A stretch of DNA of 64,000 bases from Paraburkholderia azotifigens (GTDB lineage: Bacteria; Pseudomonadota; Gammaproteobacteria; Burkholderiales; Burkholderiaceae): positions 1,860,001-1,924,000 of the forward strand of contig NZ_VOQS01000005.1 of assembly GCF_007995085.1 (NCBI RefSeq), given 5' to 3'. Shown here piece after piece: positions 10,484 through 19,056 of this stretch. Under the pieces are notes generated by a model. That model was not told the origin of the DNA and did no database searches. It was given only the letters and a program-made list of their open reading frames with translations. Within the stretch, counting starts at the first letter, position 1. Each line of letters opens with the position of its first letter. The position numbers and the translations under genes are program-made.

Positions 10484-10544
10484 TGAGGGCCGGGACACAT
10501 CGTAACAAGCATCGTAACAAGCGCTGTGTCCCGCTGTGCCCTCA
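10484..10544. repeat. Long imperfect hairpin enclosing a 12-bp direct repeat
   Basis: The arms TGAGGGC-CGGGACACA (10484-10499) and TGTGTCCCG-(CTGT)-GCCCTCA (10525-10544) pair over 16 bp with one 4-nt bulge. The loop holds two copies of ATCGTAACAAGC (10499-10510 and 10511-10522). It sits between convergent genes. Confidence 0.55.
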
Positions 10545-10588
10545 CCTCTCGCGTCAATGATCCGTCAAGACGACATGCCCGTCACCTC

Positions 10589-11656
10589 TCAGAGACTCGT
10601 GACGCGTTCCCACCCATGCCGTACCGCGATTTTGAATCGTTCCCACCCGCTTTCGGGATAACGCGATTCCCAGTTCTCGCGGGCATTCGGCTCGACGCGC
10701 TGCCAGTCCTGCCCTCGATATCGCTCGTCCTGTCCGAGTGCGGCGCCATGCGTATAAGCGCGCCGATATTCGTCGTATGAAGCCCCCGAACTCGCGTAAT
10801 GAGCGTCATAGTCCCTGCGATAATCATCCTCGGGATCATCGTCAAGCGGAGTGCCCATGACGGGATCACCCACGAGGCCGGTCGCCGACGTCGGCTGCGC
10901 TTTTGCGGCGCTCATACCGTCGTCGGGACGGAGCACTGCGCGCGACCTGACATCACCGTCCACATCCGCCGATGTCCGCGCGAGCCCGTAGTCGGGTACA
11001 TCCCGCGCGTATTGCTTCTGCTCCATGGCCGCGTGTGAACCGTCCCGGTCCGCACGTGTGGTCACCTGCTGCATCCCGCTCACCATACTGGGCTCGGACG
11101 TATTCCGCCTTTCGAGGCGCGTGACGTCCGCAGCATCGCCCGCCGTTTCTGACGGCGGCACATGTGCGGGCGTTACATGTGAGGGCGCTACATGTGCGGG
11201 CGCCAAGTCGCCATAAATGGCCGGCTCCGGTGTGCTCGCCGTCGAAGACGCCGCGCCCTGTCCGTTTCGCCAGGCATTGGCGCGCTCGCCGATGTCGGCC
11301 GCGCCCGCACGGCGCATCACATCACACACCAGATCGGCCTGCATCCCGGTCGCGTCAACGCTGACCAGCGTTCCGCCTCGCCGGATGAATTCCCTGTAGT
11401 CCTCCGCTTCGGGCGGATACTCGCCCGGCCTGAAAAGCCGCGCGAACAATAGCTCGAGCTGGTCGAGGACCGCCCTGTGATGGCGCGCATCGCTACCATC
11501 GGGCCCATATACACGCGGCCCTTTTTCCACGGGAGTGCTCGCCGACATCGAGTACATGGCCATATCGGGCCGCGCAACACCCGCTTCGCCTAGCGCTCGC
11601 TGCGCCGAACACGCATCGGCGTAACTGTCGTACACGCCCAGCACGGTCTGTCTCAT
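10589..11656 (-). CDS. Stress-type protein with YflT-like N-terminus
   Basis: This protein has 355 residues; GGAGA precedes the ATG at 11656. Residues 1-95 (TVLGVYDSYADACSAQRALG ... GGTLVSVDATGMQADLVCDV) resemble the general-stress 17M/YflT-type fold: a beta-alpha-beta unit whose residues 1-25 look like a ferredoxin-like strand-helix. The middle (about 130-260) is disordered and rich in P, H, T and D, including three repeats of the type A/S-HV-x-P. The C-terminus (about 265-355) is rich in Tyr, Asp and Arg and ends WERFKIAVRHGWERVTSL. I do not recognise a defined function. Proteins of this layout are common in Burkholderia near stress genes. There is no operon partner; the 5' flank is about 146 bp from the oxygenase gene. 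Confidence 0.7.
   Translation of the reverse strand: MRQTVLGVYDSYADACSAQRALGEAGVARPDMAMYSMSASTPVEKGPRVYGPDGSDARHHRAVLDQLELLFARLFRPGEYPPEAEDYREFIRRGGTLVSVDATGMQADLVCDVMRRAGAADIGERANAWRNGQGAASSTASTPEPAIYGDLAPAHVAPSHVTPAHVPPSETAGDAADVTRLERRNTSEPSMVSGMQQVTTRADRDGSHAAMEQKQYARDVPDYGLARTSADVDGDVRSRAVLRPDDGMSAAKAQPTSATGLVGDPVMGTPLDDDPEDDYRRDYDAHYASSGASYDEYRRAYTHGAALGQDERYRGQDWQRVEPNARENWESRYPESGWERFKIAVRHGWERVTSL
11160..11204 (-). repeat. Three tandem 15-bp units inside the stress-type gene
   Basis: ACATGTGCGGGCGTT, ACATGTGAGGGCGCT and ACATGTGCGGGCGCC follow one another directly. They encode the repeated five-residue units around HVAP, HVTP and HVPP in the disordered linker. The unit length keeps the frame if copies are gained or lost. 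Confidence 0.8.
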
Positions 11657-11802
11657 GATCGTCTCCTGTCAATCGCAGTGCGGAATGCCCATCACCGTAC
11701 GGACGATATGCGCAACGAGTGTGCCCACTCGGCAAACCGGTGGAGAACGCTTCTGCAAGGGGGAGACGCAAGGGCAGCGACTTTATTTTTTAAACGACAC
11801 GC

Positions 11803-12639
11803 TCAAAAGAACAGCAACGACCGCAATTCGATGCTGCGCCGCGCGCGAGCATCGGGCGGCGACGACGGATCGTCGAATGCCGTGTGCGCCGTCAGACGTG
11901 CAATATCGTCTCCCGCCGAATCGTAGATCTTCAGCAGCAATACTTCTTCCGGCGTCATCAGCGGAAAGTAGTACCAGCGGTGCCGTGGATTGAACACGAA
12001 CGCGTAAGTCTCGCCGACCTTGTCGGGATAGATCAGATCCGACGGCACCAGATCGTTGAGCGCGATACTGCGCGAGTCGCACATCGCGAGCGGAGAAGAT
12101 TCGACTGTCCAGCCGATCGGCCGCCACAGGTTGACGATCGCCACCCTGCCCTTGAGCCATGCTTGCGCTTCGTGCGGCGGCAGATGATCTCGCACACGGC
12201 GCGGGCCGGACACGAACGTCTGGTCGTTGTGAATGAACTTGACGGGTTCGCGCACGCCCCGAGCACGCGACGGCGCTTCGCCATCGCGTAACGTGTGGTC
12301 GAAAATGACGACGCGCTTCGCGCCTGTCCAGCGCTTGAGCAGCGCCTCCGATTCGCGATAGTAGATGTGCTCGATGGCCGCACGATCCGAGAAGTCCGTG
12401 AGCGCGCTCGGATGATGGTGCAATTCGAACCCGTTGCGATCCAGCGACAACCCGCCGGGCGGCGGCGCGACGCGCGCATTGGCGACGGGCACGCGATGCG
12501 TCCGATAAACGCCGCTGCGCAACGGCACGCCTCGCGGCGGATCGCAGGCGTAGGTCGCGGGCTTTTCGCCATTCGCGACGAGATAATTCAGTTCGGCTTC
12601 GACGACAGCCGGCTGCTCGATGATGAGAACATCGCTCAT
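11803..12639 (-). CDS. CmcJ/NvfI/AsaB-family oxygenase-like protein
   Basis: This protein has 278 residues from the ATG at 12639 (MSDVLIIEQPAVVEAEL). It shows the family pattern known from CmcJ, AsaB, GA4 desaturase and NvfI: an N-terminal YLVAN..KP..Y segment, then KFIHNDQT (H-x-D), then VNLWRPIGWTVESSPLAMCD, then NPRHRWYYFPLMTPEEVLLLK. Known members are non-heme iron/2-oxoglutarate enzymes using an H-x-D...H triad, and HND plus the His of NPRHRWYYF fit that. Family reactions are hydroxylation, desaturation or isomerisation of small molecules; the substrate here is unknown. A 72-aa gene ends 38 bp upstream, so the two probably form one transcript. The frame runs up to 12681, but the internal ATG gives the normal N-terminus. 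Confidence 0.8.
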   Translation of the reverse strand: MSDVLIIEQPAVVEAELNYLVANGEKPATYACDPPRGVPLRSGVYRTHRVPVANARVAPPPGGLSLDRNGFELHHHPSALTDFSDRAAIEHIYYRESEALLKRWTGAKRVVIFDHTLRDGEAPSRARGVREPVKFIHNDQTFVSGPRRVRDHLPPHEAQAWLKGRVAIVNLWRPIGWTVESSPLAMCDSRSIALNDLVPSDLIYPDKVGETYAFVFNPRHRWYYFPLMTPEEVLLLKIYDSAGDDIARLTAHTAFDDPSSPPDARARRSIELRSLLFF

Positions 12640-12677
12640 TGCCAGTGCTCCATGTGTGCTGCGAAACAGGCTGTAGA

Positions 12678-12896
12678 TCACTCCGGCGCGACTTCGCCGA
12701 TCACATGAAACATCTCGAGCGTATAGCCCATGTTGAAGTACCCGGCGCGGGCGTAGACGGCGATTCGTTCGAGCCGTTCGGCGTCGTCGCGCGCGTGCTC
12801 ATCCTTCGCGGGCGACGTCGCAGGTTTCCGGCTGGCATGCAGGCTTTGCCGGAGCGTATCGAACGGCCTTAACAACGATGCGAGGCTCATCGACAT
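12678..12896 (-). CDS. Small protein (72 aa), partner of the oxygenase
   Basis: An AGGAGG box lies 8 nt before the ATG at 12896, among the best ribosome sites in the window, so this short ORF is very likely translated. The product begins MSMSLASLLRPFDTLRQSL. It has a charged middle (KDEHARDDAERLERIAVYAR) and ends in a hydrophobic stretch NMGYTLEMFHVIGEVAPE. It has no signal peptide and no Cys. I do not recognise a family. Its position directly before the oxygenase suggests a co-transcribed accessory or regulatory subunit, which is inference only. Confidence 0.65.
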   Translation of the reverse strand: MSMSLASLLRPFDTLRQSLHASRKPATSPAKDEHARDDAERLERIAVYARAGYFNMGYTLEMFHVIGEVAPE

Positions 12897-13191
12897 GATG
12901 TGCCCTCCTGCTGATGGCGGTATGCATCGAATCTAGTCAGCGGCGCGCTTATCCGCAAACAAGCATTTCTGCAATGCTTTGCAACGCGCGCCACATGCGC
13001 CCGGCGTGCGGTTGCCGACAAACGGTCACGGCGAGCAGCGCACACGCGAAGTCGCAATGCATTAGCCGATGCAGGTGCGTTGTAAATCAGTTTTCAGGCA
13101 AATAACAAAGTAGAAATCGTTGCTTCGTTTTCACTGCTTGCACTCATAGCATCGGGTTCCTTTTCCATTCGTTCTACAAAAAGGGAGTCCG

Positions 13192-14382
13192 ATGAAACAC
13201 GTTGTTCTTGCCGGCGCGGCCGGTCTGGCCGCCATGACGCCGGCACTCGCAAGCGCACAGAGCGCGGTCACGCTCTATGGCCTCGTCGATGCGGGCATCA
13301 CCTATACCAACAATCAGAAGGGCGCGAGCAACGTCCAGCAGACAAGCGGCAAGCTGAGCGGCAGCCGCTGGGGGCTGCGCGGTGTCGAAGATCTCGGCGA
13401 CGGACTGAATGCACTCTTCACGCTCGAAAGCGGCTTTCGACCCAACGACGGCACATCCGCGCAAGGCGGCCGCCTGTTCGGCCGGCAGGCGTTCGTCGGC
13501 GTGCAGAAGAAAGGCATCGGCACGCTCACGCTCGGCCGGCAATATGAGCCCGTGACCGATCTCGTCTCGCAGTATGCGGGCCCCGGGTTCTGGTCACCCT
13601 CGACCCATATCGGCGACAACGACAATCTGAACCAGACGTTCCGCGTGAACAACGCCGTCAAGTTTCGCAGCGACTCGATTGCAGGACTGACCGTCGACGG
13701 TCTCTATGCGTTCAGCAATCAGGCCAACAGCGGTAATGGCGCGGGCTTCAGCAACAATCGCGCGTGGGGCGTGGCCGCGAACTACGTGAACGGACCGTTC
13801 TCGATCGGCGGCGGTTACAACGTGTTGAATCATCCAAATGCGGCGTCAAACACGAGCGGCGCGATCGGCGGTACGTCGACGACATCCGGCGACGACTATA
13901 GCGGCGCGTTCTTCTATGGATTGAATGGCGGCGTCGTGCGGCAGCAGATTGCCGCCGCGGGCACGAACTACGCGATCGGCGCGGCGACGCTCGGCTTCGC
14001 ATGGAGCCACACGCAACTCGACTATAGCGACGGCTCGTCGCGCAAGTTCAACAACTACGATCTGAACGCACGCTATCTGTTCACGCCCGCTGTCACGCTG
14101 ATCGGCGTCTACACCTACACCGATGGACGCGCAACGAATCTGCCCGGCACGAACGGCGCGAATCTGAAGCCGCGCTGGCATCAGTTCACGCTGGGCGTCG
14201 ACTATGCATTGTCCAAGCGCACCGATGTGTATCTGTCGGCGGCTTATCAGCTTGCGGCGGGCGACGCTTCGACACGCGTCGGCAGCGGTTATCAGAAGAT
14301 CGCAGCAATCGCCGACGCAGGCACGGCATCATCGACCAACCGGCAAGTGGCCGTTTTCTCGGGCCTGCGCGTGAAGTTCTGA
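13192..14382 (+). CDS. Gram-negative trimeric porin (OmpC-like)
   Basis: This protein has 396 residues. It has a Sec signal (MKHVVLAGAAGLAAMTPALA, cleaved before QSAVTLYG) and the family opening SAVTLYGLVDAGITYTNN. Typical Burkholderia porin blocks follow: SRWGLRGVEDLGDGLNALF, GRLFGRQAFVGVQ and GTLTLGRQYEPV. It ends in the outer-membrane insertion signal ...FSGLRVKF with a terminal Phe. A 16-strand beta-barrel for passive uptake of small anionic solutes is expected. AAAAAGGGAG-like sequence precedes the ATG. It is the first of two porins flanking the lactonase remnant, and so may belong to the tricarboxylate-uptake region to its right; it also works as a general porin. Confidence 0.92.
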   Translation: MKHVVLAGAAGLAAMTPALASAQSAVTLYGLVDAGITYTNNQKGASNVQQTSGKLSGSRWGLRGVEDLGDGLNALFTLESGFRPNDGTSAQGGRLFGRQAFVGVQKKGIGTLTLGRQYEPVTDLVSQYAGPGFWSPSTHIGDNDNLNQTFRVNNAVKFRSDSIAGLTVDGLYAFSNQANSGNGAGFSNNRAWGVAANYVNGPFSIGGGYNVLNHPNAASNTSGAIGGTSTTSGDDYSGAFFYGLNGGVVRQQIAAAGTNYAIGAATLGFAWSHTQLDYSDGSSRKFNNYDLNARYLFTPAVTLIGVYTYTDGRATNLPGTNGANLKPRWHQFTLGVDYALSKRTDVYLSAAYQLAAGDASTRVGSGYQKIAAIADAGTASSTNRQVAVFSGLRVKF

Positions 14383-14404
14383 CGCAGCCCGACGATGGCG
14401 ATCG

Positions 14405-14878
14405 TCATTGCACGAAGTCGATGGCAACGGGAGTCGGCATGTTGGCCGACTCGCCCGTATCCGACAGCCTGCCGGATGCGGGGTCGATGGCGAACACATT
14501 CACTTTGCCGCTGTGCTGGTTGGCAACCAGCATCCACTTTCCCGAAGGATGAATCGCAAAACCCCACGGCTTTTCACCGCCCGACGACGTGCGCTGAATC
14601 AGCGAAAGCATGCCCGACTCGCCGTTCACCCGATAAACCACCAGTTCATTCTCCGCGCTGTTCTCGACATAAACGAAACGTCCGTCGCGGCTCACGGCAA
14701 TTTCCGCTCCGCTTTTCACGCCCGTGAATGCATTGCTGGTGACGGGCAATGTTTGCACGAGGCTCAGACGTCCCTGTGCTTGATCCCAGCGCAACACCAT
14801 CAGCTCCGCCGACAACTCCGTAAGGAGATAAACGAACTGGCCGCTCGCCCCGAACGCGAAGGCGCGAGGGGAACGATA
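14405..14878 (-). pseudogene. 5'-truncated beta-propeller lactonase remnant
   Basis: Only the last ~155 codons of a lactonase of the 6-phosphogluconolactonase-like (PF10282) type remain. The reading starts abruptly around PRAFAFGASGQFVYLLTEL, which matches the family block GPRHxAFHPxGxxAYVxNEL. It continues through blades with SRDGRFVYVENSAENELVVY and HPSGKWMLVANQHSGKVNVF to the stop at 14405. No start codon with a ribosome site is near the break. A full-length paralogue lies at 17736-18980 on the same strand, with a porin and an MFS gene between, so this is probably the leftover of a duplicated or older module. Confidence 0.75.
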
Positions 14879-14948
14879 GGCGAGGAAGGCGCGCGCGTCC
14901 CTGGATAAAAGTGATGTTTAGTGGGACTTTTGTGAGGTGATACGAAAC

Positions 14949-14976
14949 GCATGAAGCAGATCGACCTGCTTCATGC
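14949..14976 (-). terminator. Terminator-like hairpin after the second porin
   Basis: This is a perfect 11-bp inverted repeat, GCATGAAGCAG / CTGCTTCATGC, with loop ATCGAC. It lies 37 bp beyond the stop of the leftward porin. On the minus strand it is followed by GTTTCGT, so the U-tract is weak. Confidence 0.6.
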
Positions 14977-15012
14977 GTGGCGCCCATTGCGCGAAATGGA
15001 CGCTGCCCGATG

Positions 15013-16239
15013 TCAGAACTTGTGACGGATGCCGACGCGCAGCGATACCTGCTTGTCGTTCGTCGACGGTGTCAGGCCGGTGATTTGCGCCACCGCGCTT
15101 TGTCCGAGCGAGTCGGTTCCGCTCGTCTTTTCATAGACCGCGATGGTGTAGACGTCGGTACGCTTCGACAGGAAATAATCGACGCCTGCACTAAAGAGGT
15201 TGTAGTTCGCGCCGCCCTTGCCCCCAGCGCCGCCGTTGCGCGTGTAATCGTACGCAACGCCTGCGAGCAGCGCGGGCGTGAACTGATACTTCGCGTTGAT
15301 TTCCGCGTTGTTGAAAGCCGCCGTGCCTCGGTAGCGCAGCGGGTTCGGCCCCGAGGACGAACCCATATCCTCGAAGCGCGTATTCGAGTAGGCCAGATTC
15401 ACGTTGAGCGAACCAAGCGTCACGCCTGCTCCAACGCCCGCGATTTCAAGCCGGTTCGCCGATGCATATCCGGCGAACACCGGATTGCTTTCGGGACTTG
15501 TCGCGCTGCCGAAGCTGCCGAGGTTGTTCGTCGTCGCCGGGCCCGCATTAGGATTCGCGCCAAAGAACGATGTGTTCGGATTGCGGATGTTCAGGTAGCC
15601 CGCGCCGATCGAAAACGGGCCGTTTGCGTAGGCGGCGCCGGCGCCCCAGATCCAGTTGCTCGAGAACGATCCTGGTGTGCCGCCGAGATTCATCATCGCC
15701 TCGACCGTCAGGCCGCGGTAATTCGCGCTGCGGAACTTGATCGAGTTGTTGATGCGGCGCGAGTTCAGCGCGTTGTCGAGGTCGCCCGGATGCGAACTCA
15801 TGTAGCCGCCCCACTGCGGCGCGGCAAGAAACGGGCCGTACAGATCGACGACCGGATCGTACTGGCGGCCCAACGTCACGGTTCCAATGGGATTGCTGAG
15901 GCCGACATAGGCTTGCCGACCGAACAGCGCGCCGCCCTGGTTCATCACCCCGTTGTTGCTATAAAAGCCGCTTTCCAGCACGAAGATCGCCTTGAGACCG
16001 CCGCCCAGATCTTCGCTGCCGCGCAGGCCCCAGCGGCTCCCCTGCAAGCCCGCTGAGCCGCCTTCGATCATCGCAATCTGATGTCCGCCCGTGAGCCCCG
16101 TTGCAGTCTTTGCCGTCTGGACGTTGTTCGTGTAGTTCACGCCGCTGTCGATGATGCCGTATAGCGTGACATTGCTTTGCGCATACGCGGATACGATCGT
16201 TACGCTTAGTATGACTAATGGTATTGCCGACTTCTTCAT
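15013..16239 (-). CDS. Gram-negative porin of the lactonase/MFS locus
   Basis: This protein has 408 residues. The signal peptide is MKKSAIPLVILSVTIVSAYA, then QSNVTLYGIIDSGVNYTNN. Family blocks are SRWGLRGSEDLGGGLKAIF, GALFGRQAYVGLS and GTVTLGRQYDPVVDL, and it ends SLRVGIRHKF with the terminal Phe. It lies downstream of the MFS carrier and the Tat-exported lactonase on the same strand (gaps of 106 and 55 bp), which suggests a leftward unit lactonase-MFS-porin that handles uptake of one compound. A hairpin terminator follows it. Confidence 0.92.
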   Translation of the reverse strand: MKKSAIPLVILSVTIVSAYAQSNVTLYGIIDSGVNYTNNVQTAKTATGLTGGHQIAMIEGGSAGLQGSRWGLRGSEDLGGGLKAIFVLESGFYSNNGVMNQGGALFGRQAYVGLSNPIGTVTLGRQYDPVVDLYGPFLAAPQWGGYMSSHPGDLDNALNSRRINNSIKFRSANYRGLTVEAMMNLGGTPGSFSSNWIWGAGAAYANGPFSIGAGYLNIRNPNTSFFGANPNAGPATTNNLGSFGSATSPESNPVFAGYASANRLEIAGVGAGVTLGSLNVNLAYSNTRFEDMGSSSGPNPLRYRGTAAFNNAEINAKYQFTPALLAGVAYDYTRNGGAGGKGGANYNLFSAGVDYFLSKRTDVYTIAVYEKTSGTDSLGQSAVAQITGLTPSTNDKQVSLRVGIRHKF

Positions 16240-16345
16240 CGTAAAGATCTCCTCAAGAAAGTAGATGTTCTTTTGCGCCTGTGTTTGTGGCAGTGTTTAA
16301 CGCGCGTCCGGCAAGTCGCCAGACGTCTTCATGCGCGGCCAGGTT

Positions 16346-17680
16346 TTAGTGGCTTTGATTGGCGGCGGCGGCGTGTGCGTCGGCTGCACGCTGTTCGTTG
16401 ATGCGGATAAAGTACGTCATCAGGAACGACGCGACCAGCAATGCGGCGAGAAACAGCAGACCGGGCGTCGCGCTTTGCCCCGTTCCCTTGATATAGCCAA
16501 TCGCGAATGGTCCGACAAAGCCGCCCAGATTGCCGACGGAATTGATGACGGCAATCGACACAGCCGCCGTCGAGCGTGTAAGAAAGAGCGTCGGCAACGC
16601 CCAGAACGGCGACTTGAACGCGTACAGGCCAGCGAGACTCAGGCTGATCATCGTGATCGACACATACGGGTTGGTCGCGAGTCCCGCGCCGAGCAATGCG
16701 AGCGCTGCAACTGCGAGCGGAATCGCCGAATGCAAACGCCGCTCGCTGTGACGATCCGAACTGCGCGACCACGCCACCATCACGATCGTCGCGAACACAT
16801 ACGGAATCATCGCGATGAGACCGACCTGCGTGTGGCTCAGCGTCTTCGAAAAGCCCTTGATGATCTGCGGCATCCAGTAGCCGACGCCAAGACTGCCGCA
16901 CTGATACACGAAGTAGATGAACGACAGGTACAGCACTTTCGGATTCGCCATCACCTTGAACGCACCCAGATGTTTGGCATTCGGGTGGGCCTTCCGGTCG
17001 TTGGCCAGCTCGTTCAGCAGCCACTCGCGCTCTTCGGGCTTGAGCCACTTCGCATCGGCGGGCTTGTCGGTCAGATAGACGAAGCACAGAATGCCGCCGA
17101 TCAGCGCCGGCGCACCTTCCAGCACCAGCATCCAGCGCCAGCCGCTCCAGTCGAGCCAGTGGACGCTGTCCATGATCCACGTGCTCAACGGCGCGCCGAT
17201 GATGTACGACACGGGAATCGCCGCAGTGAAAAGCGCGACCGTCGTCGCGAGTTCCTTCGCGCGAAACCAGTAAGTCAGATAGACGATGATGCCCGGAAAG
17301 AAGCCCGCTTCCGCGACGCCCAGCAGAAAGCGCAGCACGTACAGTTGCGTCGCGTTCTGCGCGAACGCCGAGATGACGGAGACGATGCCCCACGTCACGA
17401 GAATGCGCGCAATCCACACACGCGCGCCGTACTTGTTGAGCATCACGTTGCTGGGCACTTCAAACAGGAAATACCCAATGAAGAAGATGCCCGACGCGAA
17501 ACCGAACGCTTCGCTGCTCAGCGCGAGATCGCGGTTCATCTGCAATGCGGCATAGCCGATGTTCGCGCGATCCAGATACGAAATGATGTAGAGAATGAAA
17601 ACGAATGGAATGATCCGCCAGGCGATCTTGCGGACGAGCGCGCGCTCGTCGATGGCCTGCGTGGCTGGCTTGGCTTGCAT
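16346..17680 (-). CDS. MFS transporter, anion:cation symporter (ACS) family
   Basis: This protein has 444 residues with 12 predicted membrane segments. The first block (KIAWRIIPFVFILYIISYLD, then RANIGYAALQMNRDL) and the motif GVAEAGFFPGIIVYLTYWF are hallmarks of the ACS family, which carries tartrate, phthalate, hydroxyphenylacetate and hexuronate-type organic anions. PEEREWL in the central loop is also typical. The ATG at 17680 is preceded by GGAGA; the frame extends four codons further to a GTG. It lies 55 bp downstream of the lactonase gene and is probably co-transcribed. It is thus a candidate inner-membrane carrier for the acid released by the lactonase, which is inference. Confidence 0.9.
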   Translation of the reverse strand: MQAKPATQAIDERALVRKIAWRIIPFVFILYIISYLDRANIGYAALQMNRDLALSSEAFGFASGIFFIGYFLFEVPSNVMLNKYGARVWIARILVTWGIVSVISAFAQNATQLYVLRFLLGVAEAGFFPGIIVYLTYWFRAKELATTVALFTAAIPVSYIIGAPLSTWIMDSVHWLDWSGWRWMLVLEGAPALIGGILCFVYLTDKPADAKWLKPEEREWLLNELANDRKAHPNAKHLGAFKVMANPKVLYLSFIYFVYQCGSLGVGYWMPQIIKGFSKTLSHTQVGLIAMIPYVFATIVMVAWSRSSDRHSERRLHSAIPLAVAALALLGAGLATNPYVSITMISLSLAGLYAFKSPFWALPTLFLTRSTAAVSIAVINSVGNLGGFVGPFAIGYIKGTGQSATPGLLFLAALLVASFLMTYFIRINEQRAADAHAAAANQSH

Positions 17681-17735
17681 GTGTGTCTCCACTGGCGGGT
17701 GCGCCCGCCAGGTTCCTTGAAATCCGTATTGCGGG

Positions 17736-18980
17736 TTACGCGTGATGTTGCGAGAACATCATGCAGACAGGGCTGCCCGACTGGGTGGAAAAGCCCGTCG
17801 GTTTGAGTTGTCCTGTCGTCGGGTTCACGGAGAATGCGACGATCGTGTCGCTGTCTTCGTTGAGCGCGTACATGAAGCGCCCGTCGGGCGTCGCCGTCAT
17901 GAAGCGCGGCGTGCGGCCCAGCGTCGGCTCGGCGTCGACGAAAGCGAGGTGGCCCGTCGCCTGGTCGATGCGAAACACCGCGATGCTGTCGAAACCGCGA
18001 TTCGATGCGTAGACGAAGCGCCCCGTGCGGTCCACTTCGATCTCCGATGCGCGGCTATTGCCCGTGAACGTATCGGGCAACGACGACACTATCTGCACGG
18101 GCGTCAACTCGCCGTTGCTCGCCGTATAGCGATACGTCGTCACGGTCGAGTCGAGTTCGTTGACGACATACGCATGCGTGCCCTTCGGATGAAACGCGAC
18201 GTGACGCGGCCCCGATGTCTCGCGCGATACGACGAACGCGGGCGCAGCGGGCGTCAGTTGCCCGTCCTTGAAACGGAAGGTGAAAACGCGGTCGAGTCCC
18301 TTGTCCGGCACGATGACGAATTCGCCCGTCGGGTCGAACGGATTGAAGTGCGGCTTGGCCTGCTTCTGTTCGACGCGATGCGGGCCGACCGGACCTTCGA
18401 GGCGCACCAGCTGCGTCAGCTCCTGAAGCGAGCCGTCTTCGGCGATGGGCAGCACAGCAAGGCTCGCGCCGATGTGGTTCGACACGACGACATGGCGGCC
18501 CGTCGGATCGATCGCGAGGTGCACGGGATTCTTGCCCTGCGTGCTTTGCCGATTCAGGAACGTGAGCTTGCCGGTTGCCTTGTCGACCTTGAAGGCGCTG
18601 ATGTCGCTGACGTCGCCATGCACGGTATAGAGATGCTCGCCGTTGCTGCTCAACGCGAGGAATGACGGATTGACGAGGTCTTTCACGAGTTGCACGAGTT
18701 CGAGCGCGCCCGTTTCCGTGTCGACCTGATAGACGCTGATGCCCTCGCCGTGGGCGTTCCGTTCGCGGGTGGTCCGCGATCCGACATAAGCAAACATGAG
18801 GTTCTTTCCTTTGAGATCTGTCTGGCGCAACGGCTGTTCCTCCGCGAAAACCGACCGTGCGGCGGGCCCGATGGCAGCCAGCACGCCGAGCGCCGCGGCG
18901 CCCTGAACGATGCGCCGCCGGGCTCCGTCGAGGGCCGCTTCGGCCGGCGAAACCCGCCTGTCATGGCCGGTTTTCTTCAC
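17736..18980 (-). CDS. Tat-exported beta-propeller lactonase (PF10282 type)
   Basis: This is a seven-bladed propeller of the 6-phosphogluconolactonase-like / carboxymuconate-cyclase family. Repeating blade cores include NLMFAYVGSRT, NPSFLALSSNGEHLYTV, NPVHLAIDPTGRHVVVSNH, NPFDPTGEFVIVPDKGLDRV, GPRHVAFHPKGTHAYVVNEL and TPRFMTATPDGRFMYALNE. The N-terminus carries GARRRIVQGAAALGVLAAIG...VFAEE, a twin-arginine export signal, so the enzyme likely acts in the periplasm. I chose the GTG at 18980 because CGGAG lies just upstream; an ATG at 18995 and a GTG at 19016 are in frame. Family members hydrolyse sugar-acid or carboxymuconate lactones; here a lactone of a tricarboxylic acid is plausible from the neighbouring aconitases. 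It is divergent to the AcnA-type gene with 76 bp between the starts. Confidence 0.82.
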   Translation of the reverse strand: MKKTGHDRRVSPAEAALDGARRRIVQGAAALGVLAAIGPAARSVFAEEQPLRQTDLKGKNLMFAYVGSRTTRERNAHGEGISVYQVDTETGALELVQLVKDLVNPSFLALSSNGEHLYTVHGDVSDISAFKVDKATGKLTFLNRQSTQGKNPVHLAIDPTGRHVVVSNHIGASLAVLPIAEDGSLQELTQLVRLEGPVGPHRVEQKQAKPHFNPFDPTGEFVIVPDKGLDRVFTFRFKDGQLTPAAPAFVVSRETSGPRHVAFHPKGTHAYVVNELDSTVTTYRYTASNGELTPVQIVSSLPDTFTGNSRASEIEVDRTGRFVYASNRGFDSIAVFRIDQATGHLAFVDAEPTLGRTPRFMTATPDGRFMYALNEDSDTIVAFSVNPTTGQLKPTGFSTQSGSPVCMMFSQHHA

Positions 18981-19009
18981 GTGATGTCTCCGCATTGTTG
19001 TATCTGGGG

Positions 19010-19047
19010 TTTGCACTAGATTGCATTTTTACCTGGTAAAGTGCAAA
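19010..19047. promoter_or_regulatory. Candidate operator between lactonase and aconitase genes
   Basis: In the short divergent gap there is a perfect 13-bp palindrome TTTACCTGGTAAA (19028-19040). It is nested near an inverted pair TTTGCAC (19010-19016) / GTGCAAA (19041-19047). Such a site between two divergent genes could let one regulator control both arms. The GntR-type gene two positions downstream is the natural candidate; this is inferred. Confidence 0.55.
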
Positions 19048-19056
19048 AATACAGTC

